Assembly: GCA_965223125.1 (NCBI GenBank)
Contig: OZ244984.1
Coordinates: 1-64,000 of the forward strand
DNA length: 64,000 nt
Direction: 5' to 3'
From: Pacificispira sp965223125
Lineage (GTDB): Bacteria > Pseudomonadota > Alphaproteobacteria > UBA8366 > Aestuariispiraceae
The stretch's first letter is position 1. Each line of letters begins with the position of its first letter. The notes under the pieces were generated by a model, which saw only the letters and a program-made list of their open reading frames with translations, did not search any database and was not told the origin of the DNA. A program made the position numbers and the translations under genes. Positions 1 through 8,847 of the stretch are shown here, piece by piece.

Positions 1-2
1 AG

Positions 3-350
3 ATCATTCCCGATGCTTCCGGCGCTACTCTGTTGCCGATTATTGAGGGCAAGGTCATCCCCGACAGCATCGTCTATTCCGACTGCTGGAAGGGCTACAA
101 CGCGCTCGACGTCTCCGACTTCAAACACTTTCGGATCAATCACTCGGAGCTGTTCGCCGACAAGCGGAACCACATTAACGGGATCGAGAATTTCTGGAAC
201 CAGGCCAAGCGTCACATGCGTAAATTCAACGGTGTCCCGAAGGCCCATTTCGGTCTATTTTTGAAGGAGTGCGAGTGGCGGTTCAACAACAGCGATCCGT
301 CAGATCAATTAGCTCAACTCAGACAATGGGTTAAGCGTCAGCTCAGGTAG
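3..350 (+). CDS. IS1595-family transposase, C-terminal part (cut by window start)
   Basis: The frame is open from the first bases of the window and ends at TAG just before a terminal repeat. Visible segments are typical of the C-terminal half of ISXO2-like DDE transposases of the IS1595 family: SDCWKGY near the second catalytic Asp, then the H-N-G-I-E-N-F-W block in which the last acidic residue sits, followed by VPKAHFGLFLKECEWRFNN. The N-terminal zinc-ribbon and the first catalytic Asp lie outside the window, so intactness cannot be judged. The ATG at 33 is internal to the frame and not the real start. The assignment rests on motif recognition and on the adjoining inverted repeat. Confidence 0.82.
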   Translation: MIPDASGATLLPIIEGKVIPDSIVYSDCWKGYNALDVSDFKHFRINHSELFADKRNHINGIENFWNQAKRHMRKFNGVPKAHFGLFLKECEWRFNNSDPSDQLAQLRQWVKRQLR

Positions 351-367
351 TTATCTGGGACAGCCCC
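351..367. repeat. Probable right terminal inverted repeat of the IS1595-like element
   Basis: TTATCTGGGACAGCCCC directly follows the transposase stop. Read from the outside it begins GGGGCTGTCCCAGATAA, the kind of tip seen in many IS1595-group elements. The left end is outside the window, so neither the matching repeat nor the target duplication can be checked. The next bases (AATTATTT) would be the place to look for an 8-bp duplication. Confidence 0.6.
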
Positions 368-575
368 AATTATTTTTTAGACAGATTTTGGTTTTTGAGT
401 ATGTTTGTCACTCTTGGTTCTTGATTTGTATATGGATTTACTATCGATTTGGTGCGGGAGTCCGAGGGAATAGGAGTGTTTGCTGAAATATTATTTTATG
501 CGATCTGTAATATTCTCATCTGGCGGTTCGTTGGAAGAAAGTAGTTTTTAGATATCCTGCTTTTTTAGTCGCTAG

Positions 576-1080
576 TTAAGAAGCCGTTCTAAGTGTTGGG
601 AATGGATTTATCACATTCCATATCGCCGTGATGATTTGGCGCAAGATTTTTTTCAACCAGTGTGGATGAGGCGAAAGTTGTAGCCGACGGCGCTCTTGAC
701 GGCGTTGATGTGGTCGCCGAGACGGCCTTTGAGGAAGTTGCGGTCCAGATGGCCGCCGGCCTTGCAATGGCGGATGACGGGTTCGATTGCGGAGCGCCGC
801 CTCAGTTCGCACCCGATCTGTCCATGGACGCCGCGTTTTTGTCCTGAGAGAAATACCCGAAGCGGTTTTGCGCGTCGTGGCCGCGGTAGACCTTGTTGAC
901 GTAGGCTCGCTCGATCTCGCGCACGGTGAGAGCTTGAGTTTCCTCGATAACGGTGCCGAGCGTGTGACCGTCATACGGATTGCCATGGAACGCCTTTGCG
1001 TGGAGTACGAACTGACCGCCCTTGTATCGTTTGTTGGTCGTCGTGACGCGCCTATTTCTGTCGTTTCGGTCGCATGTGAT
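576..1080 (-). pseudogene. IS5-family transposase remnant with at least two frameshifts
   Basis: Three reading frames must be joined to recover an IS5-type transposase C-terminal half. Frame one (down to about 840) reads VTTTNKRYKGGQFVLHAKAF, then GNPYDGHTL and AYVNKVYRGHDAQN. After a one-base loss near 850-865 a second frame gives RVFLSGQKRGVHGQ, then ELRRRSAIEPVIRH, RNFLKGRLGDHINAV and VGYNFRLI, ending at a TGA at 653-655. A third frame then supplies WLKKILRQIITAIWNV down to 576. The DGHTL Asp and the RRRSAIEPVI Glu belong to the family's DDE site. The 5' half is missing, so the element is dead. Confidence 0.8.
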
Positions 1081-1581
1081 CTCCCAAAATCCACGCATCC
1101 AGGGAATCACAGACAGCACGAAAAATGAACCCGAAATCGCAAGGAAACGACCGCCGAAACCAGGGTTTCTTGCAAAGTCCATTACATCAAATCATCAAAA
1201 ATATAAAAAAATCCAAACTTTTCCCGTTGTTCACGGTCGATTATTTAGCGTGCACTTTACCTATTTGTAACTTACGTGCAACGCATCAACAAAATTTTAA
1301 CCTTTGGAAACAAATTTTTGTCCAGATTGGATGACTGAACATTAATGACTTCAAACCAAAAACTTTGATGGGTTTTGTTATGCTTTAATAACCGATCTTT
1401 GCCTCGCCCAGATCAGAAGAGCGTTGAGTGCTGAGCATACCTTTTGAATTCAATGCCTGTGTCTAAAGAATTTATGGAATAAATAAGACATGTTTCTTTA
1501 CCTTGATTTAAGAATTGCGATCTAGTTTCCCCCAATCCTGATGGACAGGACTCTATGAATTGGGTTGGGTGGATACAATAG
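1081..1581. other. AT-rich intergenic stretch without a recognisable gene
   Basis: About 500 bases with clearly lower GC than the flanking genes and runs such as AAAATTTTAACC around 1290. No credible ORF, tRNA or repeat was found. The 5' part may be further IS5 debris. The last 100 bases should contain the promoter of the downstream kinase, but no convincing -35/-10 pair could be fixed. Confidence 0.5.
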
Positions 1582-3108
1582 ATGATCATCGGATTTGGCG
1601 GTCTTGGAAGGTTGCGGCTTGCCCGGCCGGAATGGATCGTGCGGCTGGTCACCAGGGTCAAAACAATTGCAGGGACGGGTGTGCATACCCGCAGAGGACT
1701 GCGTCGGAGGTGGCTGATCGCTCTTATCGGCTACCTCCTGTTCATCTCCATCCTGGTGATGGCAACAAGCTGGTATTTTGAACGCCGTGCCGAACATATT
1801 CTGACAGAACAGGGGGAGAGGGCCTCCGTCGCCTGGGCCACATTTCTGGGCAATGGGCTGATCCGGCTGGAAGAGATCACGCAGGGTGCAGCAATCACGG
1901 AAGTAGAAGAACAGTTCTTTCGCGCCGCCCTGATGATCCAGGATATCTACCGCTTCAAGCTATACACCGTCGATGGATACGTGATCTTCGATTCGAAAGG
2001 TACTGCGACCGATAAGGATCTGGCGCGTGATCGCCATTCCGACGGGGCCCGGCAGGCCGCACAGACACTGCAGTCCATTGCGGAATTGAAAAGCGGGACG
2101 GGCGATGCCCCCGCGCTGTATGTCGAGACCTATACACCGATCCTGTTCAATGGACAGGCTGTCGGGGTCGCTGAAGTTTATATGAACCAGACAGAAAGTG
2201 CCACCCGAGTCCGCCGGAATATTCTCAATCTGGGTTCCATCGCAGGGCTGTCGATGGCGATCGCCCTGGTTCTTCCCGGAATCGGTCTTGTCATCCTGCT
2301 GCGACGCCTGGACCGCCAGAACGCCGATCTCGTGCTTCAGCGGAACCGTGTCGATCAGGCAGAGCGGATCAAGGGCGAGTTTCTAGCGCGGATGAGCCAT
2401 GATCTGCGCACCCCCCTGAACTCCATCATCGGCTTTTCCGATATAATCCGTAGCGGGATCTTTGGAACCCAGAATCCGGACCGAACCATGGAATATGCCC
2501 GGCTGATCCATCGCAGCGGTTTGATGATGCTGGGACTGGTCAACGACATCCTGGACCTGTCAGTCATCGAGGCGCGCACCACACCGCGCCAACCGGTCCG
2601 GATCGACCTACCCACCATGGTTCAGGAAGTGGTCGAGGGCATCCAGACTCTCGCGTCGGAGAAATCCATTGAAATCCATACGAAACTGCCCGATCCCTGT
2701 CCTCACCCCATGATGGACGAACAGAGTTTCACGCGCATCCTCACCAACCTGCTTTCGAACGCCGTCAAATATACCAAACCCGGCGGTCGCATCGACATTG
2801 TTGCCTGGCAGGATGCGGACAGGGCTTCAATCCGCATCACCGACACCGGAATCGGCATCCCGGAAGAGGAACTTAGCCTGATTCTGGAACCGTTCACCCA
2901 GGTTGAAACCGATCCGCACATTTCCCGACAGGGAGTTGGATTGGGGTTGTGTATCGTGAAGGCTCTGCTGGATGAGGTTGGCGGCACATTGAAGATCGAC
3001 AGCGTCTATGGCAAAGGAACCAGCGTGACATTCACGCTTGCCGCCGCTCCTGTTGATCGTACCGTCCCGGATGATGATGGAATAACTGCCGCGAAGGATG
3101 CGTCCTGA
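1582..3108 (+). CDS. Membrane sensor histidine kinase
   Basis: 508 residues. A transmembrane segment at about 44-66 and a second at about 213-240 enclose a roughly 145-residue periplasmic sensor region of no family I recognise. The cytoplasmic part begins with a HisKA domain: the H-box FLARMSHDLRTPLN has phospho-acceptor His273, and the sequence resembles PleC/DivJ-type kinases. An HATPase domain follows with N-box Asn393 (LLSNAVKY), a DTGIGIP G1 box and GVGLGLCIVKALL. No receiver domain is attached and no response regulator is adjacent, so the partner is unknown. The start is the first ATG of the frame without a strong ribosome site; later starts before the first membrane helix are possible. 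The gene sits between dead insertion sequences, which suggests it was moved or is a relic of an accessory block, although it is intact. Confidence 0.88.
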   Translation: MIIGFGGLGRLRLARPEWIVRLVTRVKTIAGTGVHTRRGLRRRWLIALIGYLLFISILVMATSWYFERRAEHILTEQGERASVAWATFLGNGLIRLEEITQGAAITEVEEQFFRAALMIQDIYRFKLYTVDGYVIFDSKGTATDKDLARDRHSDGARQAAQTLQSIAELKSGTGDAPALYVETYTPILFNGQAVGVAEVYMNQTESATRVRRNILNLGSIAGLSMAIALVLPGIGLVILLRRLDRQNADLVLQRNRVDQAERIKGEFLARMSHDLRTPLNSIIGFSDIIRSGIFGTQNPDRTMEYARLIHRSGLMMLGLVNDILDLSVIEARTTPRQPVRIDLPTMVQEVVEGIQTLASEKSIEIHTKLPDPCPHPMMDEQSFTRILTNLLSNAVKYTKPGGRIDIVAWQDADRASIRITDTGIGIPEEELSLILEPFTQVETDPHISRQGVGLGLCIVKALLDEVGGTLKIDSVYGKGTSVTFTLAAAPVDRTVPDDDGITAAKDAS

Positions 3109-3138
3109 CCTAACCCTGGCAGGCTGTTCGAGAGGTAG

Positions 3139-3336
3139 CAGTCTACCGAGACCCACCAGAGCACGACCGAACACGAGACACAACTCTACAAGAAAGGCGA
3201 TTGCCAGCCCGCCAGGCTTTGCTATTTCGGCCAATCCCTGATGGAGGACCGTAACAGACAGGTGGTGAACGGCTCCCACCACGGCGAAATCTGCACCCAA
3301 TACGGTCACGAATATTCATTTGTCGCTCAAAAATGA
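3139..3336 (+). pseudogene. IS5-type transposase fragment
   Basis: An open stretch without a start codon lies between an in-frame TAG at 3136 and a TGA at 3334. It reads TETHQSTTEHETQLYKKG, then ARLCYFGQSLMEDRNRQVVNG. This matches the central block of IS5-type transposases, typically N-x-T-H-x-S-T-T-D-P-x-A-x-L-Y-R-K-G followed by LCxxGHALMENRxGLVV. The match then decays, and both ends of the protein are missing. It is a short orphan piece in the convergent gap between the kinase and the transhydrogenase. Confidence 0.72.
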
Positions 3337-3353
3337 ACTTACTAATCTGCCTG

Positions 3354-4778
3354 CTAAACTGACGCAGACGGTACTGTTATCTGGGTCCGGTCCGGCATGC
3401 GGTTCCAGGCATCCAGAGCGGCGATCTTGTACGCCTCCGCCAGGGTTGGATAGTTGAACGTATTCTCGACGAAATATTCCAGCGTGCCTTTCAGGTTCAG
3501 CACCGCCTGACCGATATGGATCAGTTCCGTTGCCCCCTCACCGCAGATATGGACGCCGAGCAGCCGGTGCGTCTTCAGCGAGAATATCATCTTCATCATC
3601 CCGGCATTCAGACCCATGATATGCCCCCGCGAAGTCTCGCGGAATCGGGCGATGCCGCATTCATAGGCGATGCCACGCGATTGAACCTCTTCCTCTGTCA
3701 TGCCGACGGTGGAAATCTCCGGCACGGCATAGATACCATAGGGGAAATAGTCCGGCGGCTCCTGCATCGGCTTTCCCAGCGCATGACAGGCAGCAATGCG
3801 CCCCTGTTCCATGGAGGTCGAGGCGAGGCTGGGAAAGCCGATCACATCACCTGCCGCATAGATATGTGGCACCTCCGTTTGGAACGTCTTCGGATCGACC
3901 ACAATGCGCTTGCGGCTGTCGGTGGTGAGACCCGCCGCTACAAGGTTCAGACTGTCTGTCGCCCCTTCCCGACCGGCGGCATAGAGCAGCATGTCGGATT
4001 TCGCGATCCGCCCCCCCTTCAGATGCGCGATCACCCCGGACTCCGTTCGCTCCACCCGGTCGAGCGCACAGCCAAGTCGCAGAACCATGCCGCGATCCCG
4101 AAGCTGATGCGTGAAATCCCCGATCAGTTCCCGGTCGACGAAATCGAGCATCGTATCGCGCCCCTCGATCAGCGTCACCGGCACGTCCAATGCGGAAAAG
4201 ATGGTGGCGTATTCGACACCGATCACGCCAGCGCCGATGACGGTCAGGCTGCGCGGCACCCGGTCGATCTCCAGTATCTCGTCGCTGTCCAGGATATTCA
4301 CCCCGTCGAAGGGGATCGTCTCCGGACGGAACGGCTTCGTCCCCACGCTCAGCAGGAACCGTTCAGCGGTGAAGCGCTGACATTCCCCCTCATCGCCCTC
4401 AACCTCGATCCGGTTCGGATCGAGGAACCGGGCGGTTCCGACGAGAGTGGCGACCTTGTTGCGGGCGAACTGATGCTCCAGCACCTCGACTTCGTGGTCC
4501 AGCGTCTTCAGCAGGCGATGGCGCAGATCGGACGCCGAAATTTCATCCTTCACGCGATAGGCGCGCCCGTAGAAACCCCGCTCCCGCCACCCCGACAGGT
4601 TCAATACCGTCTCGCGCAGGGTTTTGGAAGGAATGGTGCCTGTATGGACCGAGACGCCGCCAACGCGCCGTCCCTTCTCCACCACCAACGCATGCGCCCC
4701 GAACTTCGCCGCCTGAATCGCTGCCCGCCGCCCGGCAGGCCCACTGCCGATGACGATCAGATCGAAATGCTGCCTCAT
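3354..4778 (-). CDS. sthA: Soluble pyridine nucleotide transhydrogenase (Si-specific NAD(P)+ transhydrogenase)
   Basis: 474 residues, the usual length. A flavoprotein of the disulfide-oxidoreductase fold that moves hydride between NADPH and NAD+ in the cytoplasm. The N-terminal FAD motif is IVIGSGPAGRRAAIQAAKFG. At the place where lipoamide dehydrogenases have the redox CxxxxC pair, this protein has SVHTGTIPSKTLRE, that is, no cysteines; this is diagnostic of SthA. The central NAD(P) motif is TVIGAGVIGVEYATIFSALD, and AAGDVIGFPSLAST is the second FAD contact. The C-terminal dimerisation block contains NYPTLAEAYKIAALDAWNR. It is transcribed toward the IS remnants and 87 bases downstream of epmA on the same strand, so the two may be co-transcribed. 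Confidence 0.93.
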   Translation of the reverse strand: MRQHFDLIVIGSGPAGRRAAIQAAKFGAHALVVEKGRRVGGVSVHTGTIPSKTLRETVLNLSGWRERGFYGRAYRVKDEISASDLRHRLLKTLDHEVEVLEHQFARNKVATLVGTARFLDPNRIEVEGDEGECQRFTAERFLLSVGTKPFRPETIPFDGVNILDSDEILEIDRVPRSLTVIGAGVIGVEYATIFSALDVPVTLIEGRDTMLDFVDRELIGDFTHQLRDRGMVLRLGCALDRVERTESGVIAHLKGGRIAKSDMLLYAAGREGATDSLNLVAAGLTTDSRKRIVVDPKTFQTEVPHIYAAGDVIGFPSLASTSMEQGRIAACHALGKPMQEPPDYFPYGIYAVPEISTVGMTEEEVQSRGIAYECGIARFRETSRGHIMGLNAGMMKMIFSLKTHRLLGVHICGEGATELIHIGQAVLNLKGTLEYFVENTFNYPTLAEAYKIAALDAWNRMPDRTQITVPSASV

Positions 4779-4865
4779 GCCTCAATCCGCCCCCAATTTG
4801 TGCGCCGCAGCAGAATTTGTGACAGGGAACGACCCTCGGGGCAAGTGGCTCTCATACCGGGTTTC

Positions 4866-5915
4866 TTACACCGGTGCCCAGAGCACATCCTCAATCCGCC
4901 CCGCCCCGGCCAGCAGCATGACCAGCCGGTCGAAGCCGAGCGCCATGCCGGCGGCGGGTGGCATAACGGCGACGGCAGCAAGGAAATCCATGTCGATAGG
5001 ATAGCGATGACCGTAGAGTTGTTCTTTCAGCGCCATATCCGCCTCGAAACGGCGGTACTGCTCCGCCGCATCTGTCAATTCACCGAACCCGTTGGCCAAT
5101 TCGACACCGCAGGCATAAAGTTCCACCCGCTCGGCCCAGATTGGATTATCCGGACGCGGGCGGGCCAATGCGGCCATGCTGACCGGATAATCGTGCAGGA
5201 AACAGGGGATGCCATCGCCCAGATGCGGCTCGATCCGGGCTTCCATCAATCGAAAGAAGACATCCTCGAAACTGTCGTCTTCCGCGGTGCGAATGCCCAG
5301 CCGTCGCGCCGTCTCGACCAGAGGCGCAACCGGGGGAGCTAGTGGATCGAAGTTCAGTGTTCCTGCCAGATCGTGACCGCAATATTCGCTGAAGGCCTCC
5401 GCGACGGACAGGCGCTGGAACCGTGCGAACGGGTCCGCCGTGCGGTCGCCACGCCGAAGGACAGTCGCACCACAGGCCTCAGCTAAACGGGGAATGAAAG
5501 CTTCGCAATCCGCCATCAGATCGCCATAACCAGCTCTGGCGCGATACCATTCCAGCATTTTGAATTCCGGACTGTGGGTCGGCGAGCCTTCGGCGTTGCG
5601 ATAGACCGGGCAAAGCTGCCAGATGCGCTCCATCCCCCCGGCCAGCAGCTTCTTCATCGAAAATTCGGGGCTGGTATGCAGGTAATAGGGCTTCCCCGCA
5701 CTCTCATGCCCGTAGTGCCCGGCAGGCAGCATTCTGGTTTCGAAGGCCGCCAGATGCGGCTCCAGACCCGGCGATATCTGCAATGCCGGGGTTTCCACTT
5801 CCTCGAACTCTTGCACTTCAAACCATTTGGCGAGCGCGGTCTTCGCCCTGCTCCGCAGCAGCAAGTTCCCATGTCGGGCCTTGAGGGCATTCGGATGCCA
5901 CCAGGGCCGGGTCAC
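4866..5915 (-). CDS. epmA: Elongation factor P--beta-lysine ligase (EpmA/PoxA/GenX)
   Basis: About 349 residues from a GTG at 5915. It attaches (R)-beta-lysine to a lysine of EF-P. It is a truncated class II lysyl-tRNA synthetase paralogue with only the catalytic core and no anticodon-binding domain. Class II motif 2 reads YRNAEGSPTHSPEFKMLEWYR region, and motif 3 reads GMALGFDRLVMLL. The open frame continues upstream to 6290, but that would run across efp on the other strand. GTG at 5915, preceded by a GGGGCG stretch, gives a protein beginning TRPWWHPNALKAR, comparable to the known N-terminus. It is divergent from efp with a gap of about 130 bases. No epmB (lysine 2,3-aminomutase) is in the window. 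Confidence 0.88.
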   Translation of the reverse strand: MTRPWWHPNALKARHGNLLLRSRAKTALAKWFEVQEFEEVETPALQISPGLEPHLAAFETRMLPAGHYGHESAGKPYYLHTSPEFSMKKLLAGGMERIWQLCPVYRNAEGSPTHSPEFKMLEWYRARAGYGDLMADCEAFIPRLAEACGATVLRRGDRTADPFARFQRLSVAEAFSEYCGHDLAGTLNFDPLAPPVAPLVETARRLGIRTAEDDSFEDVFFRLMEARIEPHLGDGIPCFLHDYPVSMAALARPRPDNPIWAERVELYACGVELANGFGELTDAAEQYRRFEADMALKEQLYGHRYPIDMDFLAAVAVMPPAAGMALGFDRLVMLLAGAGRIEDVLWAPV

Positions 5916-6044
5916 GATTTCGCCCCGCGCGCGAACCTGCGACAGGATAGACCGTCTCTCCGGTTGCCCACAGGCCCTGCCGGTGATAGACAGGCGCGCG
6001 ATTCGGGGCGTGGCAATCCGCCCTCTGACAAAGGAAGTGAACTC

Positions 6045-6611
6045 ATGAAAGTCAACGCGATCAACCTTCGGCCGGGTAACGCCTTCCTGCAGGATGGCAA
6101 GCTTCTGGTCGTGATTAAGAACGAGATCAACCAGCCGGGCAAGGGTGCATCGGTTGCCCAGATCGAAGCCCGCGACGCGCGCACCGGCACCAAGACCAGC
6201 CTTCGCTATCGCACCCAGGAAGCGGTGGAAAGCGCCGACCTGTTCGAAACCGACTATACTTTCCTGTATGATGACGGCGAAAAGCTGCACTTCATGAATG
6301 GTGAGACCTTCGAGCAGATCGAGGTTGAATACGGCGTGCTGGGCGATCAGGTGCCATTCCTGCAGGAAAACATGACGGTCCAGATCAAGACCTATGAGAG
6401 CGCGCCGATTTCAGCCACTCTGCCGGGCAAGGTAATCCTGGAAGTGATCGAGGCCGATCCGGTCGTGAAGGGCCAGACCCAGTCCTCTTCGTACAAGCCT
6501 GCCAAACTGTCCAATGGCGTCAGCACACTGGTTCCCCCGCATATCGATACCGGCACCCGGATTGTCGTCAACACGATCGACGGGTCCTACGTCGAACGCG
6601 CCAAGGATTGA
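6045..6611 (+). CDS. efp: Translation elongation factor P
   Basis: 188 residues, normal length. It relieves ribosome stalling at polyproline. The KOW-like N-terminal domain carries the exposed loop NQPGKGAS with Lys33, the equivalent of the lysine modified by EpmA in E. coli. Two OB domains follow, ending in the signature VPPHIDTGTRIVVNTIDGSY. The start ATG at 6045 has AAGGAAG about 8 bases upstream; a longer frame from 5574 is antisense to epmA and not used. Polyproline-rich protein is made directly downstream (7568 gene), a natural client. suhB follows after 13 bases. Confidence 0.96.
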   Translation: MKVNAINLRPGNAFLQDGKLLVVIKNEINQPGKGASVAQIEARDARTGTKTSLRYRTQEAVESADLFETDYTFLYDDGEKLHFMNGETFEQIEVEYGVLGDQVPFLQENMTVQIKTYESAPISATLPGKVILEVIEADPVVKGQTQSSSYKPAKLSNGVSTLVPPHIDTGTRIVVNTIDGSYVERAKD

Positions 6612-6624
6612 GGAAGCTTCATCG

Positions 6625-7455
6625 ATGATCATTCGCTCCGCGCATTTGAATGTGATGACGAAAGCCGCCCAGAAAGCGGGACGCATGCTGGTGCGCGACT
6701 TCGGTGAGGTCGAACAGTTGCAGGTTTCGCGCAAGGGACCGGGTGACTTCGTCTCAACCGCCGACCAGAAGGCGGAGCGGATGATTATCGAGGAACTGAC
6801 CCGTGCCCGCCCGGAAGCGGGTATCCTGGCGGAGGAATCCGGCGGGCGGATCGGTGACGATCCGACCAGACGCTTCATTATCGATCCGCTGGATGGAACG
6901 ACGAATTTCCTGCACGGCCTGCCCCACTGGGCGGTATCCATCGGCTATGAGGAAAACGGCGAGATCATCGCCGGTGTCGTCTATGATCCGATCAAGGACG
7001 AATTGTTCTGGGCCGACAAAGGCAAGGGAGCCTTTGTCAATGATCGCCGCATCCGGGTATCTGCCCGCCAGAACCTCCACGATTCCATCATCGGTACCGG
7101 CATCCCGCATATCGGCAAGGAAATCGACGACCACATCCTGTTCACCAAAAGACTGCAGGCTGTGATGTTCGAAACCGCCGGCGTTCGGCGCTGGGGCACG
7201 GCATCCCTGGATCTGTGCTATGTCGCCGCCGGTCGTCTGGATGCATTCTGGGAACGGGGATTGAACCCCTGGGATGTGGCTGCGGGCATCGTCATTGTCA
7301 GAGAAGCGGGCGGTTTCGTTTCAGACAGCACCGGACGTCCCTATACCTTCAAGAGTGACGACATGGTGGCGAGCAATGAATTGCTGCAACGGAATTTCCT
7401 GGGCTTGCTAAAGAAGGTTTCCATACCAGCGGAACCGGCAGATCTGGAAAATTAA
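6625..7455 (+). CDS. suhB: Inositol monophosphatase family protein (SuhB-like)
   Basis: 276 residues. A Mg2+-dependent phosphatase of the IMPase/FBPase fold. The metal site is visible as ILAEESGG, then IIDPLDGTTNFLHGLP (the DPLDGTTN signature) and, late in the protein, NPWDVAAG (WD motif). The ATG at 6625 is preceded by GAGGAAG at about 6610, whereas the longer frame from 6514 overlaps efp. In E. coli SuhB also acts in rRNA transcription antitermination; whether that applies here cannot be told from sequence. It is probably in an operon with efp. Confidence 0.92.
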   Translation: MIIRSAHLNVMTKAAQKAGRMLVRDFGEVEQLQVSRKGPGDFVSTADQKAERMIIEELTRARPEAGILAEESGGRIGDDPTRRFIIDPLDGTTNFLHGLPHWAVSIGYEENGEIIAGVVYDPIKDELFWADKGKGAFVNDRRIRVSARQNLHDSIIGTGIPHIGKEIDDHILFTKRLQAVMFETAGVRRWGTASLDLCYVAAGRLDAFWERGLNPWDVAAGIVIVREAGGFVSDSTGRPYTFKSDDMVASNELLQRNFLGLLKKVSIPAEPADLEN

Positions 7456-7567
7456 CCCCAGAAGCGGGCGATTATTCCGCTTTCGACGGTTGTCCCTTCC
7501 CCCCGGCTCACGATATGGTTCTGTGTCGGGTCCGATCTCCTCCTCCCGACGGGTGCGAGGGTGGGCC

Positions 7568-8797
7568 ATGCACCCAGTTCCAGGACCTAAAAGCGCGAGC
7601 GAGCCGATGCAAAAGTCAAAGCCATCCATTTTATGGAAACTTCAAAGCCGGTTCCCAGGCCGGTATCGGAGTTGTCGCACATGGGGTGGCGTTCTTCTGT
7701 TGACATTGCTGGGCACCACGCAGCTCTCGCCCGCTCAGGCGCAACAGGCCTATTTTCGAGGAGAAGCAAAGCCGGATGACTCGGTTACCGTAAATCTCTC
7801 GGTGATCGACCGGCTGACCGGAGGCCTGCCTTCCGCCACCGCATTGACACCACCGAACCTCAACGATCAACCGCCTCTGCCCCCCTATCGTCCCGGTGGT
7901 AATGGCGCACAACAGACCGGAACGCCCGCATCCCCTGCCGCCAATGCTCCGATGGCCCTGGTTCGGCCCGCCCCATCACAACCAACCCCATCACAACCAG
8001 CCCCGGTGCGGCAGGCAACCGGCCTTGCACCACCGCCGGCCGAATTGCCGCAATCAACCCTGATGGTTCCTGCCGGACCGACCGCTGCTGCTCCGCAGCC
8101 CGCCCCAGCACCGAAGCCTGCTCCAGCACCAACGGCATCGAAACCAGGCACGCCGCCGCCAAAGCCGTCGATTGCCGACGCACCAGCGCCGAGTCCTGCA
8201 CCGAAGCCAGCCCCGACACCTGTCCCCAAACCGACGGAAACCGCCGCTGTGACGCCGACACCCGCGCCGGCTCCGGCACCTGCGCCATCCACGGCACCGG
8301 CGTCCAGCATCGAACCACCCCCGCCGCCGCCATCGCCTGTTCCAGAAGCAGAACCGGAGACGGAACCCGCACAAGCTGATCCCGCTCCAACCGATCCCTC
8401 TCCGGCAGCGGCTGCATCGGATTCCCAGACCGCATCCCTGGATCTTTCCAGCGTCGATACAGCAGGAATCGTTAAGAACGATGACGGGTTGAGCGTCCTC
8501 TTTACACGGGATTCCCAGGATATGCCCAATGAGGCCGAGGCGGCACTGTCGGAACTGGCTCAGAGGATGAAGGCGAATTCATCCCTTTCGCTGAAACTGC
8601 TGGGCTATTCGGAGCCGATTGGCGATGCGGAAAGCAAGCCACGCCGTCTGTCTCTTTTCAGAGCGCTTTCCGTTCGGACCTATCTGCTGAAACAGGGCAT
8701 CGACAGCCGCCGCATGACCGTGCAGGCGCTCGGTTCCAAGGATGAGAGTGCCGACAGACCAAAGAACCGGGTGGACTTGATTCTGTCAGGGGCATGA
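7568..8797 (+). CDS. Proline-rich envelope protein with C-terminal OmpA-like domain
   Basis: About 409 residues. An N-terminal signal sequence (WGGVLLLTLLGTTQLSPAQAQ) is followed by a linker at roughly 110-290 extremely rich in Pro/Ala (runs of PAPAPKPAP type). The C-terminal 110 residues resemble an OmpA-type peptidoglycan-binding domain: VLFTRDSQDMPNEAEAALSELAQRM, then LKLLGYSEP and RRLSLFRALSVRTYLLKQGID, ending in KNRVDLIL. ATG 7568 has a GAGGG ribosome-binding element; ATG 7607 is an alternative still upstream of the signal sequence. It heads a three-gene set with the MotA/TolQ-like and MotB/OmpA-like genes, suggesting a periplasmic partner of that complex. Its translation should depend strongly on EF-P. 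Confidence 0.75.
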   Translation: MHPVPGPKSASEPMQKSKPSILWKLQSRFPGRYRSCRTWGGVLLLTLLGTTQLSPAQAQQAYFRGEAKPDDSVTVNLSVIDRLTGGLPSATALTPPNLNDQPPLPPYRPGGNGAQQTGTPASPAANAPMALVRPAPSQPTPSQPAPVRQATGLAPPPAELPQSTLMVPAGPTAAAPQPAPAPKPAPAPTASKPGTPPPKPSIADAPAPSPAPKPAPTPVPKPTETAAVTPTPAPAPAPAPSTAPASSIEPPPPPPSPVPEAEPETEPAQADPAPTDPSPAAAASDSQTASLDLSSVDTAGIVKNDDGLSVLFTRDSQDMPNEAEAALSELAQRMKANSSLSLKLLGYSEPIGDAESKPRRLSLFRALSVRTYLLKQGIDSRRMTVQALGSKDESADRPKNRVDLILSGA

Positions 8798-8847
8798 ACC
8801 GGACCGTCCCTGACAACCGTCAAAGACTGAAAGCGAGATAGCGAACG

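Noticed and set aside
5915..6290. Longer EpmA start at 6290
   Set aside because: It would overlap the efp coding region and add residues unlike any EpmA N-terminus.
7460..7485. Possible terminator after suhB (AAGCGG ... CCGCTT)
   Set aside because: Stem of only 6 bases with a 9-base loop and no T-run; too weak.
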